Of a stretch of DNA of 32,484 nucleotides, positions 24,685-32,055 are shown in pieces. Source of the DNA: Paracoccaceae bacterium. GTDB lineage: Bacteria; Pseudomonadota; Alphaproteobacteria; Rhodobacterales; Rhodobacteraceae. Position 1 is the first letter of the stretch. Each line of letters starts with the position of its first letter. The translations under genes and the position numbers were made by a program. Below the pieces are notes generated by a model. The model had not been told where the DNA came from. It did no database searches and saw nothing but the letters and a program-made list of their open reading frames with translations. The stretch lies in assembly GCA_947504705.1 (NCBI GenBank), contig CANNIA010000038.1:1-32484 (forward strand), written 5' to 3'.

Positions 24685-25401
24685 CTAACCGATGTCGATT
24701 TCACGGGCATAGGCGGAAAGCACCTCGCGGATGTCCTTTTCTACCCGCGAACTAAGAAGCGCGCGACTTGCCACTTCGGCCAGATGCTGATCCATCAGCG
24801 CGGCAGCTCCGTCGGCGTCGCCAGAAATCAGCGCCTCGACGATGGCAGAATGTTCGCGCGCACCGCAGTCGGCGGAATGCGGACGGCCATACATCGCCAG
24901 CACCAAGGAACAACGCGATACGGTTTCGGTCACATAGCGCAAGAGCAGAGGGTTACCGGTTATCTGCGCCAGGGTCAGGTGAAACTCGCCAGCCAGTCGG
25001 ATGGCTTCCGCGTCGTTGCGGGCGGCAAGCGCGGCTTCACGGCCGACCATCTCGCGCAGGCGCGCCGCGGTGGCGGCGTCGATCTTTCCGGCGAGTTCCA
25101 GCACCATGGCCCGCTCAAGGGCGCGCCGGACAGTGAAGATACCGCGGCCATCCTCTAGCGACGGGTTGGCGACAAAGGCCCCACGGTTGGGGACCAGATC
25201 GACCAGCCCCTCTACCGCCAAGCGCCCCAATGCCTCACGCGCGATGGTGCGTGAGGTGCCGAAGCTGTCGCCGATCGCATCCTCGGGCAAGCGCGAGCCT
25301 GGGGGCAGTCGCTGTTCGATGATCGCGTTGCGCAACGCGTGGTGGACTTTTTCAGTGCGGGTGCGCGGGGTGTCTGAAGATTTCGCTCGTTCCGGGGCCA
25401 T
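24685..25401 (-). CDS. GntR-family regulator, FadR/FCD subfamily
   Basis: This 238-residue DNA-binding repressor or activator has an N-terminal winged helix (residues about 15-80: HALRNAIIEQRLPPGSRLPE, then SFGTSRTIAREALGRLAVEG, then LVPNRGAFVANPS) and a helical FCD effector domain (VRRALERAMVLELAG, ADCGAREHSAIVEALISGDA). His residues in the FCD part (about EFHLTLAQITG, EHSAIVEAL, MDQHLAEVA) fit a metal-binding effector site. I chose ATG 25401 because AAGGAGG at 25406-25412 lies just before it; the open frame to 25434 has no such site. It lies between the racemase gene and the importer operon. The likely target is the GCATRCAAT motif, and the inducer probably a pathway intermediate. Confidence 0.9.
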   Translation of the reverse strand: MAPERAKSSDTPRTRTEKVHHALRNAIIEQRLPPGSRLPEDAIGDSFGTSRTIAREALGRLAVEGLVDLVPNRGAFVANPSLEDGRGIFTVRRALERAMVLELAGKIDAATAARLREMVGREAALAARNDAEAIRLAGEFHLTLAQITGNPLLLRYVTETVSRCSLVLAMYGRPHSADCGAREHSAIVEALISGDADGAAALMDQHLAEVASRALLSSRVEKDIREVLSAYAREIDIG

Positions 25402-25447
25402 GATGCCTCCTTGACTTGCCTCAATATGCGCCACGTCGCAGGCATGC

Positions 25448-26173
25448 TCAAGTCAGCTTGTCGGCCGATTTGTCGCGTGGATAGGCGAGCGACCCCGCCT
25501 TCGATGTCGCAAAGCCACCGCTGGCCAGGGCCTCGGCCAGTTTGACTGCTGCGACCACACCGTCAATCACCGGCAGACCCAGGGTTTCCGACAGATCCTT
25601 GCACATTTCGGCCATGCCGGCGCAGCCCAGGATGATCGCTTCGGCACCGTCTTCCGTCACGGCCCTGCGACCCTCGGCAACCAGCCGAGCAAAGGCCTTG
25701 TCCGGATCGGATTCCAGCGCAAGTACAGGAAGATCAACGGATCTTACCTTGCGGCAGGCATGGCTCGCGCCATAAGTCTGCACCAGATCCTCGATCACCG
25801 GCACCGACCTAGGCAGGGTTGTGACAATGCTGAAGCGGGCAGCAATCAGCATGGCGACCTGAATGGCCGATTGCGCAATTCCAAGGACGGGCGCGCGGGC
25901 AACCTCACGCGCTGCCAGAAGGCCCGGGTCGTCGAAACAGGCAATGATGATGGCCGAAGGGGGCGATTCCCCGCGCTCGGCCGCCCTTATCGCAGCCAGT
26001 ATCGGGGGAATAGCCAAGGCGGCATCGGCATGTCCCTCGACCGAGGCCGGCGCTGGAAACGCCCCCGTAACTGCGGTGATAGCCGTTGTCGGCAGCGCCG
26101 CACGACGTGCTGCGGTCACGATGGCATCGGTCATCGAGGCAGTGCTGTTCGGGTTCAGGATCATAAGGTTCAT
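25448..26173 (-). CDS. Asp/Glu/hydantoin racemase family protein
   Basis: This 241-residue cofactor-independent racemase or isomerase has the two active-site cysteines at Cys79 in IIIACFDDPG and Cys184 in IILGCAGMAEM. The N-terminal ILNPNSTASMTDAIV and the ending LGLPVIDGVVAAVKLAEAL match the hydantoin-racemase branch. The start is the ATG of the ATGA overlap with the flavin-reductase gene at 26170-26173; the open frame to 26413 is antisense-like and covers that gene. Members racemise hydantoins or isomerise maleate-type acids, and the second option cannot be excluded. Its neighbours suggest a role in cyclic amide breakdown. Confidence 0.88.
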   Translation of the reverse strand: MNLMILNPNSTASMTDAIVTAARRAALPTTAITAVTGAFPAPASVEGHADAALAIPPILAAIRAAERGESPPSAIIIACFDDPGLLAAREVARAPVLGIAQSAIQVAMLIAARFSIVTTLPRSVPVIEDLVQTYGASHACRKVRSVDLPVLALESDPDKAFARLVAEGRRAVTEDGAEAIILGCAGMAEMCKDLSETLGLPVIDGVVAAVKLAEALASGGFATSKAGSLAYPRDKSADKLT

Positions 26174-26814
26174 TTCGGAAGACCCGCAAGGAACGCGGCT
26201 TCGGCGGCCACCATCTCGGCAGACTTCTTCAATTGAAACTGACGATCCGGGATAACATAATTGTCGGCATGCAGCCGGGCGAGTGGCTGATAGATATCGG
26301 GCGCCACATATCGGCCCGCGGCATCGATGCAATCGTCGCGGACATGCATCTGCACCACGCGGCCCAGCACGATGGCGCGCCCGGGGTAGTCGATGATCTG
26401 CTCGACAACACACTCCATCGCGCAGGGGCTTTCGGCCACGCGGGCGGCATCGACCTGCAACGCGGGAAGAGCGGTCAAACCGGCCAGCTTCAGTTCGTCC
26501 ACCTTGGGTGCAAGGGCTGTGCCACAGATGACCATGCGGTCGGCCAAACCGGCATCGACCATGTTGACCACGAATTCACCCGTTCGCCGCAGATTGATGG
26601 TCGTGTCCTTCTCCACCCCGCCACTGCGGCCTTGTATGCCAAGGATCAAGATCGGTGGCTCTTGTGCGAAAACGTTGAAAAAGCTCATCGGTGCGGCGTT
26701 GTCGTGCCCCTCAACGGCCCGTGTCGTGACTAGGGCAATCGGCCGCGGGACGACGAAGCTCGTCAGAAGGCGGTAGCGATCGCCTGCTGGCAAGGTCCTA
26801 AAGTCAAACTCCAT
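26170..26814 (-). CDS. Flavin reductase-like domain protein
   Basis: This 214-residue FMN-binding split-barrel protein starts MEFDFRTLPAGDRYRLLTSF and continues VVPRPIALVTTRAVEGHDNA, PMSFFNVFAQEPPILILGI and DTTINLRRTGEFVVNMVD, which are family hallmarks. It may supply reduced flavin to an oxygenase, or bind flavin with an independent function. I chose ATG 26814 because the family begins at MEFD. The longer frame to 26853 would place the start inside the GCATACAAT site. Its stop overlaps the racemase start, so the two form one unit. Confidence 0.88.
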   Translation of the reverse strand: MEFDFRTLPAGDRYRLLTSFVVPRPIALVTTRAVEGHDNAAPMSFFNVFAQEPPILILGIQGRSGGVEKDTTINLRRTGEFVVNMVDAGLADRMVICGTALAPKVDELKLAGLTALPALQVDAARVAESPCAMECVVEQIIDYPGRAIVLGRVVQMHVRDDCIDAAGRYVAPDIYQPLARLHADNYVIPDRQFQLKKSAEMVAAEAAFLAGLPK

Positions 26815-27241
26815 GGTCGAACCAGCCCCGTGAATTCCGAGTGACGTTAGCATACAATCATGCTTCCATTATGCATGCAATACGGGAATTGGTTTGTCTT
26901 TCGAGGTGGGTCTGCCGCAGCTCCATGTTGGGCCTGCCGGAACCGGCATGCCCAACGGCACGTGCTAGGTCCGATGTGTGATGCGCGGGCTTGAAGATTT
27001 CCCCTTGAGCAAGCGTACGACCGCTTACCGCCCTTCGCGTCGAAGATTAGGCCACCGGCGCACCCGGCCCAAAGCTGCCGTTCGGCCCCACCCGACCTTG
27101 CCCCCAACCTTCACCCAGCGCGGACGCCTGAAGTGCTTGACCTTCACAACTTGCCTTTTCGGTGGTTGGGCGGGGCTGCGTCTCTATCGCGGTCTACGCC
27201 TTCGTGTTCTACAAGGACCTGGGTGCCATATCAGAGGAAGC
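26815..27241. promoter_or_regulatory. Divergent regulatory region, flavin reductase / amine oxidase
   Basis: These 427 bases separate the divergent genes. GCATACAAT lies at 26850-26858 and GCATGCAAT at 26873-26881, the same motif as before the importer operon. The remainder up to 27241 shows no clear gene. A short open frame (27141-27245) with a hydrophobic stretch, GCVSIAVYAFVFYKDLGAI, and a stop at the oxidase ATG lacks a proper start and is left unassigned. The ribosome site GAGG of the oxidase is at 27234-27237. Confidence 0.5.
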
Positions 27242-28537
27242 ATGATGGCGAATACCGGATTGGTCTTTGACTATGATGCCGTCGTCGTTGGCGCGGGTGC
27301 GGCAGGCATCGCAGCCACAGGCGCACTTCAATCGGCAGGCCTCAAGGTGGTCTGCTTCGAGGCCGCGGACCGCATCGGCGGGCGTGCCCATACCGACACC
27401 GCGATCTTCGGCGTACCTTTCGATGTGGGTGCCCATTGGCTGCACAACGAACATGTCAATGCGCTCAAGGCTCCGGGACTTGCGCTTGGCCTCGACCTTT
27501 ATCCTGCCCCCGAGAACGGGGTGACGTACGGGTTGGACGACTCATCGATCCTGTGGGATGAAGTCGACAGCCTTTACAACGCCGGAAAGCAGGCCGCGCA
27601 AGAAGACGCTGAAACCGAGACGGCGACCGGAAGGCCGACCGACCGCTCGCTGGCCGACCTCTTTGTGACGAAAGGACAATGGTCCTTTACAGCCGTCATG
27701 ACGTTCGCCTTGTCGATCGGCCGCGATCTGCCAAGCACATCGCTGCGTGATATGTCTGCTTGGGCAGGCGGCAACGATTGGTTCTGTCGCGAGGGCTTCG
27801 GTCATCTTGTCGCGCGAACGGCCGAGGGGCTGCCTTTCAAGCTTTGCACGCCCGTCACCGATATCGAGGCCTTGCCCAACGGCGTCCGGATCAAGACCAG
27901 CTCTGGCGAAATCACGGCGCGCGCGGTGATCGTCACCGCCTCCGTTGGCGTCCTGGCCGAGGATGTGATCCGCTTTCATCCGCCGCTTGAGGCAGACCGG
28001 CGCGCGGCGTTCGAGCTGATCACCATGGGCGACTACAATCACGCGGCCCTGTTGTTTCGGCCCGGCGCTGTGCCTTTGCAGCCGGACACATGGCTGACCT
28101 ACCAGCTTCAGCCCGACGATACCTGCGTTGCGCGCGGGGGTGGGTTTCTGTGCAACATCGCAGGCACGAACCTGACAAGCTTCGAGACCTCGGGCAGCTT
28201 TTCCTGCGCCCTGCAGGCGGCAGGGCCCAAGGCCGCGATCGACCATGGGCTTGAGACGCTGGTGGGCATCTTCGGGTCGGCCATCAAGCGGGACTTCATC
28301 AAGGGGCACGCGACGGCATGGCGACATGAGCCCTATGTGCGCGGCTCTTACGCAGGGTCGATGCCGGGCGGCCATAGCCAGCGCAAGGTGCTGGGGCGTG
28401 CCCATGCCGAACGGGTGCATTTCGCGGGTGAGGCAAGCCACGTGGGCCAGCAATGCACGGTCAGCGGTGCCCATCTTGAGGGGCTGCGCGCCGCGAAGGA
28501 CGTGATTGCTCAGCTGGGCCAAACCGGGCGGCCATAA
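27242..28537 (+). CDS. Flavin monoamine oxidase family protein
   Basis: This 431-residue FAD enzyme oxidises an amine to an imine, giving an aldehyde, ammonia and hydrogen peroxide. The FAD-binding Rossmann motif is VVVGAGAAGIAATGAL followed by VVCFEAADRIGGRAHT, then DVGAHWLHNEH. The C-terminal FAD contact is VHFAGEASHVGQQCTVSGAH. It lacks an export signal. GAGG at 27234-27237 supports ATG 27242 or the in-frame ATG at 27245; the open frame to 26978 is not supported by any family feature. It is divergent from the flavin-reductase/racemase unit and adjacent to the polyamine importer, so a polyamine or aryl-alkyl amine is a likely substrate. Confidence 0.85.
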   Translation: MMANTGLVFDYDAVVVGAGAAGIAATGALQSAGLKVVCFEAADRIGGRAHTDTAIFGVPFDVGAHWLHNEHVNALKAPGLALGLDLYPAPENGVTYGLDDSSILWDEVDSLYNAGKQAAQEDAETETATGRPTDRSLADLFVTKGQWSFTAVMTFALSIGRDLPSTSLRDMSAWAGGNDWFCREGFGHLVARTAEGLPFKLCTPVTDIEALPNGVRIKTSSGEITARAVIVTASVGVLAEDVIRFHPPLEADRRAAFELITMGDYNHAALLFRPGAVPLQPDTWLTYQLQPDDTCVARGGGFLCNIAGTNLTSFETSGSFSCALQAAGPKAAIDHGLETLVGIFGSAIKRDFIKGHATAWRHEPYVRGSYAGSMPGGHSQRKVLGRAHAERVHFAGEASHVGQQCTVSGAHLEGLRAAKDVIAQLGQTGRP

Positions 28538-28696
28538 GGTCTTTCAGTCTGGATTGAAACTAGGTTGAGCGTCTTGTTTGGCACCGAGAAGTCATGCGCC
28601 AGTCTCACACCCGCTGCAAACGCTTCATCGTTTCTGGCCGACGCCCCCGGCCCAATCCTGCCGTCCGGGGGTCCTCGAGCGGATTTCGGCGCTCTG

Positions 28697-29392
28697 CTAT
28701 TTGGAGGGTCGGACGTCATCTGCAACGATCCTGCCGTCTTCCAGTGTCAGGATTCGGTCTGCGCGGTCGAGGATGCGGTTGTCGTGTGTCACCAGTAGCG
28801 TGGTCATCCCCCGCTTGTGGCCTAAGCGACGCAAGAGGTCGATCACTTCGGACGCACTGTCCTTGTCAAGCGCGGCCGTCGGTTCGTCTGCCAGCAGCAG
28901 GGCCGGACCGCCTACCAGTGCGCGGGCGACGGCGACACGTTGCTTCTGGCCGCCGGACAGGTTGGCGGGCCAATAGTCGACCCGTTCAGCCAGCCCGACC
29001 AACCCCAAAATGTGACTTGACGCGCGTGCCGCCAGATCAGCCTCCACGCCCGGATGGACTTGAGCGCCCATCATGACGTTCTGTCCGGCTGTCAGGCTTT
29101 CATGCAGGTTGTGGGCCTGAAAGATGAAGCCCAACTTGCGCCGCATCAAGACCAGCTGTGCTTCATCAGCATCTTTCAGCTCTTGATCAATCAGGCGAAG
29201 ACTGCCCTCCTGCAGGGCGCGTAGGCAGCCGATCAAGGTCAAGAGCGTCGTCTTGCCCGACCCCGACGGCCCCATCAGGACGGTAAAGCTGCCGCGAGCC
29301 ATGGTCAGGTTGATGTCGAACAGCGCCTGTTTCCGCGCCGCCGCTTGACCAAACCAGTGGTTCAGCCCGGTGATCTCGACGATGGGGGACAT
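28697..29392 (-). CDS. DevA/LolD-type ABC exporter ATP-binding protein
   Basis: This 231-residue ATPase belongs to the MacB/LolD/DevA group. Walker A is MGPSGSGKTTLLTLIG, the signature LSGGQKQRVAVARAL, Walker B LLLADEPTAALD and the switch histidine is in LLVTHDNRIL. It contains the Q-loop region GFIFQAHNLHESLT. It is the third gene of a unit after the DevB-like fusion protein and the DevC-like permease, which together form a tripartite exporter through an outer-membrane partner such as TolC, not encoded here. Glycolipid or other envelope molecules are known cargos of DevBCA; cargo here is unknown. Confidence 0.9.
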   Translation of the reverse strand: MSPIVEITGLNHWFGQAAARKQALFDINLTMARGSFTVLMGPSGSGKTTLLTLIGCLRALQEGSLRLIDQELKDADEAQLVLMRRKLGFIFQAHNLHESLTAGQNVMMGAQVHPGVEADLAARASSHILGLVGLAERVDYWPANLSGGQKQRVAVARALVGGPALLLADEPTAALDKDSASEVIDLLRRLGHKRGMTTLLVTHDNRILDRADRILTLEDGRIVADDVRPSK

Positions 29393-29406
29393 CTTAATGG
29401 CGCCCT

Positions 29407-30579
29407 CTAGAACAGGTCTGCCGGATCGGCGGCGGCAAGACGCCGGGTCGCGATCGCACCAGAGAGGGCTGAGAAGACCACCGTTCCGACGAAGACGGTG
29501 ATCGCCATGGATGGTGTCAGGGCCAGCGGCAGGGTCGTCATCTTTCCCATCGCGGCAAGGATGGTCGCGCCGACGGCAAAGCCGGGAAGGAAGCCCAGAA
29601 TGCCAAGGATCAGCGCCTCTTCCAGCACGATGCTGACGAAGAACCGCGGGCCATAGCCCATGGCCTTGAAGGTGGCGTATTCGCGCAGGTGGTCGGCGAC
29701 ATCAGTAGACAGCACCTGATAGACGATCACCAGCCCCACGAGCACGCCGATCAGCACCCCGAAGCCAAAGATGATGCCGGTTGGCCGCTTGGTCTTCTGG
29801 TAGGTCAGCTCTTCTTGCGCGGCATCGGCGTAACTGCGGATGCGCAGATCGAGATCTGAAATCAGCCGATGCAGCCGGGCCACGACCGCCGTGACGTCGG
29901 CTCCGGGGCGAAGGCGCAGCAGGATGTGATCCGGCGCGGCCGAACTTCGCGCGGGAAAGAGCGCAAGGAAGGTCTGGTCCGAGACCATCATATAACCATC
30001 GCCCCCGAACCCGCCGCCACCAGCAAAGGTGGTATAGGCCGTCAGTGTGCGGCCCTGCGTCTCGAAGGACAGGGGTGACTGGGGCCGGATCGCCGCCGCT
30101 GCCTCGCGTCCCAGCCCACGCGCCAGACGGTCAAGAAGGGCGGCATCCTGCACCTCCAGCAAAGACAAGTCTCCGGCGATGTCCGGCGCGATGAAGGTCG
30201 GTCTGGCAGGATCGACGCCAAAGGTGGTCAGACTGATGTCGGCATCGCCCCGGTCCCAGGGCGCGTTGGCGATGAGCAATCCCATCCCGTCGATCACGTC
30301 AGGGTCGGCCATTGCCTGCAAAAGCCATTGCCGCGCGACGTTGCCCCCATCTGTCAGGCCATTGGCATCGGCAGCCGAGATCATCACGTCGGCGTCAAAA
30401 AAGCTGTAGGGGCGCAAGGTCGCCGTTCCCATCGACGTCATGATACCAAGTTGCACGAACACCAGAACATCGGCGAAGGCCACCCCGACCAGGGCTGCTG
30501 CAAAGCGCATCGGGTTGTGGGTCAGCTGCAGCCAGCCAATCGGAAGCCGGCCTAGCAGACGTTGCAAAAGCCGCTTCAA
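29407..30579 (-). CDS. DevC-type ABC exporter permease
   Basis: This 390-residue MacB/FtsX-type permease has one N-terminal membrane segment (AALVGVAFADVLVFVQLGIM), a large periplasmic domain (about residues 50-260) and three C-terminal segments (GVLIGVLVGLVIVYQVL, ILGILGFLPGFAVGATIL, ITVFVGTVVFSALSGAIA). LREYATFKAMGYGPRFF is the DevC hallmark before the second C-terminal helix. The start is TTG within the TTGA overlap with the DevB-like gene (30576-30579). It forms the membrane part of the exporter with the DevA-like ATPase, whose gene follows after 14 bases. Confidence 0.88.
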   Translation of the reverse strand: MKRLLQRLLGRLPIGWLQLTHNPMRFAAALVGVAFADVLVFVQLGIMTSMGTATLRPYSFFDADVMISAADANGLTDGGNVARQWLLQAMADPDVIDGMGLLIANAPWDRGDADISLTTFGVDPARPTFIAPDIAGDLSLLEVQDAALLDRLARGLGREAAAAIRPQSPLSFETQGRTLTAYTTFAGGGGFGGDGYMMVSDQTFLALFPARSSAAPDHILLRLRPGADVTAVVARLHRLISDLDLRIRSYADAAQEELTYQKTKRPTGIIFGFGVLIGVLVGLVIVYQVLSTDVADHLREYATFKAMGYGPRFFVSIVLEEALILGILGFLPGFAVGATILAAMGKMTTLPLALTPSMAITVFVGTVVFSALSGAIATRRLAAADPADLF

Positions 30580-31799
30580 GGGGCAGCCCCGGTTGCACTG
30601 GTGTCGATGCGGGCGATGACCTCAAGGTTGGTGAACCGCGCCGCGATGACCGAAGACTCCGGGTCCAGCGCGACCAGCACCCGAATCACGCGGGCATCCT
30701 TGTTCTCGGCGGCATCGTCCGAGATCAGACCCTGCCGCCCAACAGTTAGGCCGATGAAATCGACCTTGCCCTGCAGCGTCCGGCCCAGAACAGGCGAGAC
30801 CAGTTCAACGGGCTGTCCGGGTTGGACCTTGGCGATCCGGTCCTGCCAGATTTCGACCTCGGCCATCATCCGGCCAGTGTCGCCCATCAGCATGATCCCG
30901 TCAGCCGGAGGGCGTTGGCCGGGAGTAGCGTTGATATCGAGGATCGCCCCTGAGATCGGGGCCACGACCACCGCGCGTTGCAGATCCAGCTTGGCGCGGG
31001 CCACGTCGGCCTGGCTTGCTTCGACATTCCGGGTAGCGACCAGCACGTCTGGCTGGTCCTCCAACGCCACCGTCGAGAACCGCGCCAGCGTCGCCTCGGC
31101 CCGGGTCACGGCCAGCCGCGCCCCTTCGGCGGCGGTGCGGGCTGCATCCAGTGTGGCCTCGGTCGCGACATCGCTCTGGAATAGCTCTTCGGTGCGCTGA
31201 AGGCTCGCTGCCGACTCGGCCGCTATTGCCACTGCCTGATGAAACGAGGCCTGTGCCTCGTCGCGGCTGGCTTCGACTGCTGCGCGGGTCTGCATCAGGG
31301 CGGCCTCGCGGACGGCCAGATTGGCCTCGGCGGTCAACACCGCGCCTTCCAGCGCCATGGCATTGTCAAGCCGCGCCAGCACAGCGCCCTTTTCGACCGT
31401 CTGGCCGACCGTGACAAGAACCTCGGCGATCCGGGCGTCACCTGCCCCATAGGGCGCGGCAACGATGGACACGTCATCCTTGGGCATGATCCGCGCCAGC
31501 CCGATCACATCGGTTGGCAGCATGGTTTCTGCCATGCGCTGCGGCAGTTCCACATTTGGAGGCAGCGCGATGGGCGTGTCCGACCCGCCCCCGGGTTGCA
31601 GCCCGGTCAGGCCATAGAAGGCCCGAAGCAGCGGAGGCTGAAAATACATGCCGATGACGGCACCCGAGAACATGATCACTGGGACCAGAAGGATAAGAAG
31701 ATAGCGCTTCTTGAAGCGACTGTGCCGCCTGACACCTTGGCCAGAGGAATCCGCAGTTCCGATGTCCAGCGGTAATCCGCTTTCAGTGGTTTCGGGCAT
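30576..31799 (-). CDS. DevB/HlyD-type membrane fusion protein
   Basis: This 407-residue periplasmic adaptor is anchored by one N-terminal membrane segment, YLLILLVPVIMFSGAVIGMY. A biotinyl-lipoyl-like half (RIAEVLVTVGQTVEKGAVLA) leads into a long coiled-coil hairpin of Ala/Glu-rich helices (about residues 145-240), and the second half-motif is VVVAPISGAILDINATPGQ. A beta-barrel domain ends the protein. I chose ATG 31799 because AGGA lies 10 bases upstream; ATG 31808 is only one base from it. It heads the exporter unit and overlaps the permease gene at its end. Typical family length is 380-410. Confidence 0.85.
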   Translation of the reverse strand: MPETTESGLPLDIGTADSSGQGVRRHSRFKKRYLLILLVPVIMFSGAVIGMYFQPPLLRAFYGLTGLQPGGGSDTPIALPPNVELPQRMAETMLPTDVIGLARIMPKDDVSIVAAPYGAGDARIAEVLVTVGQTVEKGAVLARLDNAMALEGAVLTAEANLAVREAALMQTRAAVEASRDEAQASFHQAVAIAAESAASLQRTEELFQSDVATEATLDAARTAAEGARLAVTRAEATLARFSTVALEDQPDVLVATRNVEASQADVARAKLDLQRAVVVAPISGAILDINATPGQRPPADGIMLMGDTGRMMAEVEIWQDRIAKVQPGQPVELVSPVLGRTLQGKVDFIGLTVGRQGLISDDAAENKDARVIRVLVALDPESSVIAARFTNLEVIARIDTSATGAAP

Positions 31800-31864
31800 G
31801 TGGGGCATTTCCTGACTGTTGCGCTGGCAACGAACCCTTGTCGCACGATCATCCGGGGGCTTCC

Positions 31865-31878
31865 TTGATGTCGATCAA
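31865..31878. promoter_or_regulatory. Perfect FNR/FnrL-type box before the exporter
   Basis: TTGAT-GTCG-ATCAA matches the FNR/FnrL/Dnr consensus TTGAT-N4-ATCAA at all ten positions. It lies 65 bases before the exporter start at 31799. That distance allows binding near -41 of a promoter. The site implies control by low oxygen or nitric oxide. Confidence 0.65.
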
Positions 31879-32055
31879 GCTACCGACGGACATGACAGAC
31901 CTGCCGCGGCAAGTGTCCAATGACCTTGGAGGACACCGCCAATGGCACATGGCATTTCGCCGATTCCGACGATTTGCGTGCGGAAACGGTCGGCTAGGTC
32001 GTCCGGTTCGGCATTCTCGACAGCAATTGAAGACGCCGCCAGATAGATCCCACAT
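31875..32055 (-). pseudogene. Possible gene fragment cut off by the IS21 end
   Basis: A reading frame of about 59 codons runs from the IS21 edge to a stop inside the FNR box. It includes IYLAASSIAVENAEPDDLAD and IGEMPCAIGGVLQGHW, with codon use normal for the region. Without an N-terminus the family is not recognised. It may be the 3' end of a gene disrupted by the insertion, or chance. Confidence 0.25.

Noticed and set aside
26978-27241. Longer N-terminus of the amine oxidase
   Set aside because: The extra residues are Arg/Pro-rich without family features, whereas a ribosome site precedes ATG 27242 and the FAD motif follows soon after it.
27141-27245. Short open frame with a hydrophobic stretch before the oxidase
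   Set aside because: It has only a GTG without ribosome site as a start and about 27 codons; possible but unsupported.
28644-28671. CCCCCGG/CCGGGGG pair between convergent genes as a terminator
   Set aside because: The loop is 14 bases and no T-run follows on either strand; not strong enough to call.
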